This document shows positions 1 through 6,618 of a DNA stretch of 8,395 bases, one piece after another. The number at the start of each line of letters is the position of its first letter. Positions within the stretch are counted from its first letter, which is position 1. The translations under genes and the position numbers were made by a program. Below the pieces are notes generated by a model. The model saw nothing but the letters and a program-made list of their open reading frames with translations, had not been told where the DNA came from and made no database searches. The stretch is from positions 1-8,395 of the forward strand of contig WJJA01000303.1 in assembly GCA_014729955.1 (NCBI GenBank). The letters run 5' to 3'. This stretch comes from a bacterium. GTDB lineage: Bacteria > Electryoneota > Electryoneia > Electryoneales > Electryoneaceae.

Positions 1-77
1 GGTTGATGCTTTCGAGGTTTGCTCGGGTTCACTCATTCTTCACAAAACTCCCATCCGGTCTTTGTCTGAATGGCTGA

Positions 78-109
78 AAGATAAAGCCCTTCGCAGGTCG
101 TGCGAAGGG
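78..109 (-). terminator. Probable intrinsic terminator of the ars operon
   Basis: A perfect 9-bp inverted repeat, CCCTTCGCA at 87-95 and TGCGAAGGG at 101-109, encloses a 5-base loop. Read on the minus strand it is followed by CTTTATCTTT, an interrupted T-rich tail. It starts 45 bases beyond the arsC stop and is the only strong hairpin there. The stem is convincing. The broken T-tract makes it a somewhat imperfect Rho-independent terminator, and it might instead act as an mRNA 3'-end stabiliser. Confidence 0.65.
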
Positions 110-153
110 ATCAGACGTGAAATTCATGTTCGATGGGAGAATAGACTGGATTT

Positions 154-597
154 CTACCCCTGTGTGTGCTGCTGCGCTTTTTCCAGCAGAATCGGGATCA
201 ACACGGAACGAATGCGGTCACGTGCCTCGCGAAACGTTTCCAGTGCCTTCTGTTCATCGGCATCGGTGTACTCGGCCGGATCTTCAAAGCCGACATGGAT
301 CTGTTCCACGGGATGGGGGAATACGGGGCATGTTTCGCGAGCATGATCGCAGACCGTAACCACAAGGTCGAGGTCGTCACGGTCCAGGTAGTCATAGACC
401 GATTCCGATCGGGCTGCCGACAGGTCGAATCCTTTTTCTTCCAGGACGATCTTGGTCCAGGGATTCAAACCCTTGGGATCCACTCCGGCTGAAAATGCCT
501 GCCAGGTATCACCCAGGTCGTGATTGATCCAGTATTCCGCCATGATGCTCCGAGCGGAATTGCCGGTACACAGTACGAGCACGTTCAGTTTTGTCAT
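154..597 (-). CDS. arsC: Arsenate reductase, thioredoxin-coupled type (low-molecular-weight phosphatase fold)
   Basis: This cytoplasmic enzyme reduces arsenate to arsenite, which Acr3 then exports. The 147-residue protein opens with the phosphatase loop VLCTGNSARS, giving the CX5R motif with nucleophile C10 and anion-binding R16. Two further cysteines, C83 (TVCDHA) and C90 (ETCPVFP), sit where the thioredoxin-dependent family relays the disulfide. FEDP (D106-P107) supplies the conserved Asp-Pro general acid. This pattern places it with the pI258-type reductases and not the glutaredoxin-type R773 ArsC. Length is normal. The ATG is preceded by AGGG seven bases upstream, and the stop is TAG. It is the last gene of the operon, 30 bp after acr3. 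All catalytic residues are present, so I expect it to be active. Confidence 0.93.
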   Translation of the reverse strand: MTKLNVLVLCTGNSARSIMAEYWINHDLGDTWQAFSAGVDPKGLNPWTKIVLEEKGFDLSAARSESVYDYLDRDDLDLVVTVCDHARETCPVFPHPVEQIHVGFEDPAEYTDADEQKALETFREARDRIRSVLIPILLEKAQQHTQG

Positions 598-627
598 CTG
601 TTGTCCCTTTGATTGTATGCGGAACGT

Positions 628-1701
628 TTACGAACTCACCGTAGCGGCATCCGCTTTTCCGCTCCACCATTTCCGTTTCAGCCAGACAGCCACACTCACC
701 AGGCTGATCAGCAACGGTACCTCGACCAGGGGGCCGATCACCGCTGCAAACGCTTCGCCCGAACCGATGCCGAACACCGCCACCGCCACCGCGATGGCAA
801 GTTCAAAGTTGTTCGAGGCAGCCGTGAAGCTTAACGACGCCGACTTCGAATAATCCGTGCCCGACCACTTGGCGATCAGGAATGTCACAAGAAACATCAC
901 CACGAAGTACAGCACCAGCGGTGCCGCGATGCGTAAAACATCCAACGGCAGCTGAAGGATTTTATCACCTTTTAATGAGAACATGATTACGATGGTGAAG
1001 AGAAGAGCGATCAGAGTGACCGGGCTGATACGCGGTGTGAATACATCACGATACCAGCGGTCACCTTTCAGCCGTCGCAAAACCGCTCGTGTCAGAAACC
1101 CTGCAATAAAGGGAATCCCCAGATAGATGAAGACACTCTCCGCAATCTGCGACATCGTGATTTCTACTTCGTACCCTTCCATGCCGAACCACGTCGGCAG
1201 GATGGTGATGAAGACATACGCATAAATCGAATAGAAGAAGACCTGGAAGATCGAATTGAACGCCACGAGGCCGGCCGCATATTCACGGCTGCCGCCGGCA
1301 AGGTCGTTCCAGACAATCACCATCGCGATACACCGTGCCAGTCCGATCAGGATCAAACCTGTCATGTACTGGGGATGGTTCGGCAGAAACAGGATCGCCA
1401 GGCCGAACATCAGCAACGGCCCGATCACCCAATTCAATACCAGCGACAACGCCAGGACACGCACATTGCGAAACACACGCGGCAGTTCTTCATATCGCAC
1501 CTTCGCCAGCGGCGGATACATCATCAGAATCAAACCGAGCGCAAGAGGAATGGAGGTGGTGCCGACCGACATGTCGCTGATGACGCGAGGCACCATCGGG
1601 GCATAGGAGCCCAGGAGTATACCGATGCCCATGGCGACGAAGATCCACAGCGTCAGGTAACGGTCCAGAAAAGCAAGTCGTTTCGGGGCGAGGGAAGCCA
1701 A
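628..1701 (-). CDS. acr3: Arsenite efflux permease, Acr3 family (TTG start)
   Basis: This inner-membrane carrier exports arsenite using the membrane potential. The 357-residue product has about ten hydrophobic segments. It carries family hallmarks: the ARCIAMVIVWNDLAGG block with C124, thought to contact arsenite, the SFTAASNNFELAIAVA block near residues 291-306, and GPLVEVP with E327. The open frame extends upstream to an ATG at 1830, but that stretch overlaps arsR and is not Acr3-like. I chose the TTG at 1699-1701 because GAGGAG lies eight bases before it, just downstream of the arsR stop, and because the product then begins shortly before the first membrane helix (DRYLTLWIFVAMGIG). The gene starts 16 bp after arsR and ends 30 bp before arsC, consistent with one transcript. 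It is Acr3-type, unrelated in sequence to the ArsB permeases. Confidence 0.92.
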   Translation of the reverse strand: MASLAPKRLAFLDRYLTLWIFVAMGIGILLGSYAPMVPRVISDMSVGTTSIPLALGLILMMYPPLAKVRYEELPRVFRNVRVLALSLVLNWVIGPLLMFGLAILFLPNHPQYMTGLILIGLARCIAMVIVWNDLAGGSREYAAGLVAFNSIFQVFFYSIYAYVFITILPTWFGMEGYEVEITMSQIAESVFIYLGIPFIAGFLTRAVLRRLKGDRWYRDVFTPRISPVTLIALLFTIVIMFSLKGDKILQLPLDVLRIAAPLVLYFVVMFLVTFLIAKWSGTDYSKSASLSFTAASNNFELAIAVAVAVFGIGSGEAFAAVIGPLVEVPLLISLVSVAVWLKRKWWSGKADAATVSS

Positions 1702-1717
1702 TTCGTTATCTCCTCTA

Positions 1718-2059
1718 TCAGGGTGTGCAGATGGGAATCTGCTCAAGCTCTTCGTACCGTGCACGGTCGAATTGAACCTGCTCCTGCCCGGCGACTTTAC
1801 GAAGCACCAGTTCGCGCAGGCGGGTTTCATCGTCCTGAAGCTCAGCGAGCGAATAATAGACCCACTTGCCGTTACGACGGCTCTGCAACCAGCCGATGTC
1901 TTCCAGCATCCGAACCGCTCGTGAAGCCGTGGGAGCCGTCAACCCGAGCACCTCCTGCACCTCGCACACGCAGCACTCGGTTGCATGGGCGATAAATGCA
2001 AGGGCACGCAAGCGTTGCGCATCACCAAGCGCTTTGTACCGCTTCACGTCTTCCTGCAT
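1718..2059 (-). CDS. arsR: ArsR/SmtB-family arsenic-responsive repressor
   Basis: This is a dimeric winged-helix repressor that leaves the DNA when arsenite binds. The 113-residue product contains the family core: a KALGDAQRLRAL helix, a cysteine cluster ECCVCEV (C29, C30, C32) equivalent to the ELCVCDL arsenic site, a recognition helix around TAPTASRAVRML, and a wing with RRNGKWVYYSL. A longer frame begins at 2116, but its first 19 residues run through the promoter and operator. The ATG at 2057-2059 has GAGG six bases upstream and begins MQEDVKRYKALGD, typical of the family. It is the first gene of the arsR-acr3-arsC operon, and the inverted repeat at 2071-2096 suggests autoregulation. Confidence 0.92.
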   Translation of the reverse strand: MQEDVKRYKALGDAQRLRALAFIAHATECCVCEVQEVLGLTAPTASRAVRMLEDIGWLQSRRNGKWVYYSLAELQDDETRLRELVLRKVAGQEQVQFDRARYEELEQIPICTP

Positions 2060-2070
2060 CCGAAACCTCG

Positions 2071-2116
2071 TTTTTATATTTTCGCAATTATAAAAATGAA
2101 TGGAACGACAGATCAA
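2071..2116 (-). promoter_or_regulatory. ars operon promoter with overlapping ArsR operator candidate
   Basis: On the minus strand a -35 box TTGATC (2111-2116) and a perfect -10 box TATAAT (2087-2092) are separated by 18 bases. A perfect inverted repeat, TTTTTATA at 2071-2078 and TATAAAAA at 2089-2096 with 10 bases between, covers the -10 box and the expected transcription start. A repressor dimer bound here would block polymerase, as ArsR does at its own operators. The arsR start is at 2059, just downstream. The promoter boxes and the repeat are seen directly; ArsR binding is inferred. Confidence 0.72.
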
Positions 2117-2284
2117 CGCTGTTCACGGGGCACGTACCGGGTCGAGAGCCGTGGAGGGAGGGGAAGGTAAGGTACTGGAGCGCATTGACAGGAAGATGCA
2201 AGGTCTTCGGGAAACCCGGAAAAGAAGGTTACTGTTCTTGATTCGGATATGGATGCATGGTCCATACGCCGACAAAAAAGGTCT
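2117..2284. other. Gap between kinase gene and ars promoter
   Basis: No gene is supported here. A run of six T on the minus strand (2274-2279) follows the kinase stop by five bases, but the bases before it do not form a convincing stem. A short imperfect palindrome (ATGGA and TCCAT around TGCATGG, 2250-2266) has no obvious role. How kinase transcription ends is not clear. Confidence 0.4.
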
Positions 2285-4552
2285 TCAGGCCGGGTTTTGC
2301 CCTGAAGTTGCAGCCGACGTTTTCTCGAGTTTCCTGTCCAGCACCTCACGAACCTTGCGGAGCAGATCTGTCGGGGTAAACGGTTTCTGCATGCAGGAAG
2401 GTTGTTGGTCAAAGAAAGCCTTCAGAGATTCGGCGCGTTCCATATACCCGGATATAAACAGGATCTCGCCGGGGTTGAACCGGTCGGCCAGCGCCTCGAG
2501 ATATGCCTGCGTGGGCAAGCCCGGCATCACAACATCTGTCAGCAGAAGATCAATCTCATCGTGTCTCTGGTCGATGATTTCAAGTGCGCCGTTCGAGTTG
2601 TCACTGCTGAACACGCGGTATCCGTTTCTCTGTAAAACTCGCAGCAGAAGCTCATGCAGAATGTGATCGTCTTCGACCAGCACAATGGTTTCCTGACCCT
2701 GCAGATCCATGGCACTCACTTGTGCGGGGGAGCGTCCGTCATCTTCCTCTTCCGTGACCGGCATCAGGATATGGAAGGTGGTACCAACCTGGAGAGTGCT
2801 GTCAAGCCAGATCAGGCCTTCATTCTGCGAGACGATTCCGAATACGGTTGAGAGGCCTAAGCCGGTTCCTTTCCCCTCTTCCTTGGTGGTGAAGAAGGGC
2901 TCGAAAATCGTGGATTGGATGTTTTCGGGGATGCCGGTGCCGGTGTCTGCGACATCCAGGCGTACGTACGAACCGGGACGTGCCGTGCCGCCGGATGTTT
3001 TAAACTCACGTTCCAGAGTCTGGTTTCGAAGCGAGATCGTAAGCCGACCGCCTGCCGGCATCGCATCGCAAGCATTGACAACCATGTTCACGACAATCTG
3101 TTCGAACTGCGACGGGTCGATCTTCAAAGATCTGATGTCTCCCTCGATCTCCAGTGCGAATTCCACGGTTTCGCCCAGGATGCGATGCAGCATTTTGGTC
3201 ATGTCTTTCAACAAATCGCCGGGGTTGAGTACACGGGGTTGCACATGCTGTTGACGACTGAATGCCAGAAGCTGACGGGTCAGATTGGACGCTCGACCCG
3301 CCACTTTCAGGATCTGTTCCAGGTTTTCGTAAGCAGAGTCGTCCTCGGACAAGCGGAACTGTGCAAGTTCAGTAAAACCGATGATGACCGTCAGGAGGTT
3401 ATTGAAATCATGGGCAATGCCGCCGGCCAGACGCCCTACGGCTTCCATTTTCTGGGCCTGCAGCATCTGCTTTTCAATGCTTTTCTGCTCGGTGATGTCA
3501 CGTATGATACCCTGGTATTCAATGGTGCTGCCGTCCTGCCGTTTTCGGACGGAGGTGGAAATCAGGGCCTCTACCACGCTGCCGTCTCTGTGCATAAGCG
3601 TGAGGGGATAGTCCCGCACGGCACCGTCCTGCCACAGTTTCTGCTCGAACGCTTCGCGCTGTACCGGCTGAAAATACAGCTGATCGATGGACGTTCCGAT
3701 CAGCTCCTCACGGGTCCGGCCGACCATCTCGGCAAATGCGGCGTTGACATCCAGTAAAACACCTTCAGGGTTGCGCATGTAGATGGCATCGCGAGAATTT
3801 TCAAACAGGGATCTGTATTTCTCCTCACTTTCCTGTAGAGAATCCAACGCCAGCAGACGTTCCTTTTCCGTACGCATTCCATAGTGAATCACGACGGCGG
3901 ACAGAGCGATGATCATGACGAGAAACGTCCCGAATCCGTAGACAGCCTGCCTGATAATGCGGTCAACCGAAGTATAGACATCCTCAACATATACGCCTGT
4001 ACCGAGAATCCATCCCCATGGCTCGAATTCCTTGATATACGAGATTTTGCGGGCGGTTCGTGTGGTATCATCCTTCCATTGCCAGTAGTATTCCACGAAT
4101 CCGCTGCCGTGACGTTTGACCGTATCGACAAACGCCTGAAACAGGTACAAGCCGGTTTCGTCCTGGTAGTCTTTCACATTGACGCCTTCCAGATCCGTCC
4201 GGTACGGGTGCATGATCATTTGGTGCTGCATGTCATTGATCCAGAAGTAGTCTTTGCCCTCCGGGCCGTAACGCAGGGATCGGACACGTTCCAGCGCTCG
4301 CCGTTGCGCCTCGACTTCTGTAAGCTCGCCGGCTTTATGTCTTTGGTAGTAGTCTTCAATCAATTGCCAGGCAGTATGGTTCAATTCGCGGCTCATCTGC
4401 CGGCGGGCATCGATAAGGTGGTCGCGGTAGGTGGGAATCGCGATGAAGAAAGTAGCGATTACAAACAGAAGAACGGTCAATCCGACCGGCAGGATCAGGC
4501 CGACGAACATCCTGCGCGGGAAAAAGCCCTCTTTGTTTGAAACCGGTGCCAT
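2285..4552 (-). CDS. Membrane-bound hybrid sensor histidine kinase (sCache-PAS-HisKA-HATPase-REC)
   Basis: This is a 755-residue inner-membrane signalling kinase. In order: membrane helix 1 (about 15-40); a periplasmic single-Cache-type sensor (about 41-200) with KDYFWINDMQ, MHPY and WGWILGTGVYVED motifs; membrane helix 2 (about 203-224); a PAS domain with its C-terminal PAC segment (about 240-355); HisKA with H381 in GGIAHDFNNLL; HATPase with N box VVNACDAM, G1 box DTGTGIP, F box FEPFFTTK and G2 box GKGTGLGL; and a receiver (about 620-738) with acidic pair D628/D629, phospho-acceptor D673 in LLTDVVMPG, S701 and K723. All key residues are present, so it should be active and pass phosphate to its own receiver. 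The ATG has AGGA six bases upstream. Cache domains usually bind small organic ligands, but the ligand cannot be read from sequence. No separate regulator lies nearby, so its target is unknown. It precedes the ars operon on the same strand but looks independently expressed. Confidence 0.9.
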   Translation of the reverse strand: MAPVSNKEGFFPRRMFVGLILPVGLTVLLFVIATFFIAIPTYRDHLIDARRQMSRELNHTAWQLIEDYYQRHKAGELTEVEAQRRALERVRSLRYGPEGKDYFWINDMQHQMIMHPYRTDLEGVNVKDYQDETGLYLFQAFVDTVKRHGSGFVEYYWQWKDDTTRTARKISYIKEFEPWGWILGTGVYVEDVYTSVDRIIRQAVYGFGTFLVMIIALSAVVIHYGMRTEKERLLALDSLQESEEKYRSLFENSRDAIYMRNPEGVLLDVNAAFAEMVGRTREELIGTSIDQLYFQPVQREAFEQKLWQDGAVRDYPLTLMHRDGSVVEALISTSVRKRQDGSTIEYQGIIRDITEQKSIEKQMLQAQKMEAVGRLAGGIAHDFNNLLTVIIGFTELAQFRLSEDDSAYENLEQILKVAGRASNLTRQLLAFSRQQHVQPRVLNPGDLLKDMTKMLHRILGETVEFALEIEGDIRSLKIDPSQFEQIVVNMVVNACDAMPAGGRLTISLRNQTLEREFKTSGGTARPGSYVRLDVADTGTGIPENIQSTIFEPFFTTKEEGKGTGLGLSTVFGIVSQNEGLIWLDSTLQVGTTFHILMPVTEEEDDGRSPAQVSAMDLQGQETIVLVEDDHILHELLLRVLQRNGYRVFSSDNSNGALEIIDQRHDEIDLLLTDVVMPGLPTQAYLEALADRFNPGEILFISGYMERAESLKAFFDQQPSCMQKPFTPTDLLRKVREVLDRKLEKTSAATSGQNPA

Positions 4553-4983
4553 GAATGTTCCTGCAAACCTTAGAGATGTGGTCGCCCGGTGTTGTTCAAT
4601 GCCTCAAGTGTCACCCGTGCAGCTGAACGCGGGAACAACATGACCGGCATCTTGAGATCGAAACAATACCACGAGAAGAAACAGTGTTGTAGTAGCTCTG
4701 CTCCAAAAGTACGAAATCTGACCGTTCAACAAAAACCCCAAAAGAGTCTTTTATGGACACTCAGCCGGAGCGGCTTCAGGGCCGGGTGTGAAGTTTCAAC
4801 CTAGCTCCAACGTAGAACATTTCTAAGTTTTGCATGCGTGACAACCGACACTCAGCTGTCCGCGCCCGGGCTGTCTGAAGCCTCGCATGAAAAATCCGAT
4901 GCGGATTGCATCGGATTGGACGTCAACATCTATCAGCTTGACAGTGAACCGGCATCTTACTCGCGGAAGCCGTTACAACTTGT
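4553..4983. other. 431-bp intergenic region upstream of the kinase gene
   Basis: No gene is supported. The region should carry the kinase promoter on the minus strand, but I found no convincing -35/-10 pair. It holds the palindrome AAAAGAGTCTTTT (4740-4752), a 5-bp hairpin AGCCG-GAG-CGGCT (4763-4775), and the YbjN-gene terminator listed separately. Two short direct repeats are present: GACACTCAGC at 4756-4765 and 4847-4856, and ACCGGCATCTT at 4643-4653 and 4948-4958. Their significance is unknown. Confidence 0.5.
4890..4917 (-). terminator. Intrinsic terminator of the YbjN-domain gene
   Basis: A perfect 10-bp stem, AATCCGATGC at 4893-4902 and GCATCGGATT at 4908-4917, encloses a 5-base loop. 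On the minus strand the stem runs directly into TTTTT before C. It lies 66 bases past the stop of the minus-strand YbjN gene, the correct place for a Rho-independent terminator. Confidence 0.8.
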
Positions 4984-5439
4984 CTACTGACCTTCAATTT
5001 CATTGATGGTATCTTCCGGCGACTTCCCGGCAAAAGAGATCGACATGAAACCGGGGAAATAGCGGTCCATGGTCCCGACACCCGCGCCGATCATGTTCGC
5101 GATCATCTTGTGCGAGAGGGTACCGTCCTCCACATCAAGGGACACCTTGTAGCGAATCTGGCCGTCGGACATGTCCATTTCGAAGTTGCCGATCTTCAGC
5201 CCGTAGTTGGCACGAGTGATGTATTCCGCTGCCGCGAGACGCTTTTCTTCCGGAATTTCCTGGCCCATCACCACGTACAACATCAGCTGGTCGGTGTCGT
5301 CCCGAATATCGCAATAGATATTATAAGTCGAATTGTCCGCCTTGATTCCGAACTTAAGAATATCCTGCCCTTCGATTTGCTCATAGTGCCAGTCGTCATC
5401 ACGCAAATACTGCTCGACGGTGTCCATGATCCTGCCCAT
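4984..5439 (-). CDS. YbjN-domain protein
   Basis: This small soluble acidic protein of 151 residues resembles the YbjN family, whose fold is like that of type III secretion chaperones. Recognisable stretches are the N-terminal MDTVEQYLRDDDWHYEQIEG, the central EEKRLAAAEYITRANYGLKIGN (63-84) with the asparagine-tyrosine-glycine-leucine core, and the MSDGQIRYKVSLDVED strand pair (90-105). No signal peptide or membrane helix is visible. The biochemical role of the family is poorly defined; the Escherichia coli member affects stress and motility traits. I chose the ATG at 5437-5439 because GGAGG lies four bases before it; an in-frame ATG four codons later is the alternative. It appears monocistronic: divergent from the pirin gene and closed by its own terminator. 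A TATACA (minus strand, 5468-5473) could be its -10 box, but no good -35 was found. Confidence 0.78.
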   Translation of the reverse strand: MGRIMDTVEQYLRDDDWHYEQIEGQDILKFGIKADNSTYNIYCDIRDDTDQLMLYVVMGQEIPEEKRLAAAEYITRANYGLKIGNFEMDMSDGQIRYKVSLDVEDGTLSHKMIANMIGAGVGTMDRYFPGFMSISFAGKSPEDTINEIEGQ

Positions 5440-5744
5440 GGTCCCTCCCTTTTGTGTCTCAAGCCAATGTATACGGATTCAATGAATGTGTGACGGCGCG
5501 ACTCTGGTTCGGTACACCTTGCAGCGATGCGGCAGGAGTGATGTATTATATTTTGATCACTCGATCTTTTCAAGATCGTTGCCGCTCGCATAAAGTAGGG
5601 CAAAGGAAACCACCGGGCAACTCTCAAACCCGGCGCGGGGGCCGAAGAGTTGCAGACGTACCGGACGGTCCCGGCACTTACGGCAATGATTCGTGCACGG
5701 CATTTCCCGGTCGTCGCGTTTCGCATTACCGAAAGGATAGGTTC
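5440..5744. other. Divergent intergenic region between YbjN and pirin genes
   Basis: This 305-bp stretch holds no convincing gene. It must contain promoters for both flanking genes. On the plus strand an AT-rich patch, TATTATATTTTG near 5544-5555, is the best -10 candidate, but the only -35-like sequence (TTGCAG, 19 bases upstream) is poor. Downstream of it lie the complementary segments described as a possible leader RNA. The open frame of the pirin gene extends back to 5454, but this part has no pirin similarity. Confidence 0.5.
5562..5686 (+). promoter_or_regulatory. Possible structured 5' leader RNA of the pirin gene
   Basis: Several perfect complementary segments are nested here. A hairpin CGATCTT-TTC-AAGATCG (5562-5578) is immediately followed by TTGCCG (5579-5584), which pairs with CGGCAA (5681-5686) to enclose the rest. 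Inside, GCAACTCT (5617-5624) pairs with AGAGTTGC (5646-5653), with CCCG-GCG-CGGG (5629-5639) nested within. A competing pairing, CCGGG (5613-5617) with CCCGG (5629-5633), would exclude the inner hairpin or form a pseudoknot with the 7-bp helix. A last hairpin may form from CCGG (5661-5664) with CCGG (5671-5674). The layout resembles a riboswitch or other cis-regulatory leader 58 bases before the pirin start, but I recognise no known class and cannot compute its folding energy. Confidence 0.35.
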
Positions 5745-6614
5745 ATGGCTGTTTACTGTCCCCTGGAAGAGGTATTACGCGCACAGCCCACCCTCGAGGG
5801 TGCCGGCGTAAAGCTGAACCGTGCCTTCGGATATAACCAGGCACCGCGCTTCGATCCGTTTTTGCTCCTGGATGACTTTGGCTCGCACGATCCGGAAGAT
5901 TACCTGAAAGGGTTTCCATGGCACCCTCACCGCGGTATTGAGACGGTCACGTACATGCTGTCGGGTGAGGTCGAGCATGGGGACAGCCTGGGCAACGAGG
6001 GTATCATACGGGACGGCGAGGTTCAGTGGATGACCGCGGGCGGCGGCATCATTCACCAGGAGATGCCGCAACGGTACGACGGGCGTTTTCGCGGATTTCA
6101 ACTCTGGATCAACCTGCCGCGTTCCGACAAGATGATGGTGCCGCGCTACCGCGACATCACTGCCGGCGACATCCCGGCGGTGGATTTAGCGGAAGGTGTC
6201 CTCGGCCGCATGGTTGCCGGTGAGGTCAACGGCTCCCTCGGTCCCGCGCCGGACCTGATTGTGCCGGTGCAATACCTCGTCATCCAAATGGAGCCGGGGG
6301 CGCGGTACGACCATCCGGTTCCGGCCGGATACCGTGGGTTTGCGTACCTTTTCGAAGGGACCGGAACATTCAGCGAAGCATCAAAAGAGGTCGTGGAAGA
6401 CGGTCAGGTGGTGCGTTTCGGCAAAGGCGACAGGGTCCTCATGCAGGCGGGCGAAGCGGGCATGCGGCTGCTGTTCGCCGCCGGCACACCGCTGAACGAA
6501 CCCGTGGCATGGGGCGGTCCGATTGTCATGAATTCCCGGGGAGAGCTGAAGACCGCATTCGACGAGTACAAGGCGGGGACCTTTCTGAAACACAAACCGC
6601 GGGGCGTGGAGTAA
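5745..6614 (+). CDS. Pirin-family bicupin protein
   Basis: This 289-residue cytoplasmic protein has the two cupin domains of the pirin family. The N-terminal cupin has the full metal site: H60 and H62 in FPWHPHRGIETVTYM, and H104 and E106 in GGGIIHQEMP, matching the iron ligands of human pirin. The C-terminal cupin (about 170-260) lacks a metal set, as usual. Members include quercetin 2,3-dioxygenases and proteins that bind transcription or metabolic partners; the substrate here cannot be predicted. The frame is open back to 5454, but the product matches pirins only from MAVYCPLEEVL. The ATG at 5745 has AAGGA seven bases upstream, so I place the start there. It is divergent from the YbjN gene, convergent with the glycosyltransferase gene (4 bp between stops), and has a long leader with possible RNA structure. 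Confidence 0.9.
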   Translation: MAVYCPLEEVLRAQPTLEGAGVKLNRAFGYNQAPRFDPFLLLDDFGSHDPEDYLKGFPWHPHRGIETVTYMLSGEVEHGDSLGNEGIIRDGEVQWMTAGGGIIHQEMPQRYDGRFRGFQLWINLPRSDKMMVPRYRDITAGDIPAVDLAEGVLGRMVAGEVNGSLGPAPDLIVPVQYLVIQMEPGARYDHPVPAGYRGFAYLFEGTGTFSEASKEVVEDGQVVRFGKGDRVLMQAGEAGMRLLFAAGTPLNEPVAWGGPIVMNSRGELKTAFDEYKAGTFLKHKPRGVE

Positions 6615-6618
6615 GGCG

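Noticed and set aside
1375..1995. 206-codon plus-strand open frame across acr3 and arsR
   Set aside because: Antisense shadow of two well-supported genes; its product is a low-complexity run rich in Gln, Arg and His.
2274..2300. Possible terminator after the kinase gene (six T on the minus strand)
   Set aside because: The bases before the T-run give only very short, poorly stacked stems, and the run is not preceded by a GC-rich hairpin.
2915..3757. Long plus-strand open frame (280 codons) opposite the kinase gene
   Set aside because: It is the antisense of a clearly conserved kinase coding sequence, shows no family resemblance and has no supporting ribosome site.
5581..5690. Cyclic-di-GMP-I (GEMM) riboswitch
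   Set aside because: GGGCAAAGG and GGAAACC superficially resemble the motif, but the GACGCAAAGC segment and the expected helix order are absent on both strands.
5454..5744. N-terminal extension of the pirin protein
   Set aside because: The frame is open but the 97 extra residues have no pirin similarity, and a good ribosome site precedes the ATG at 5745.
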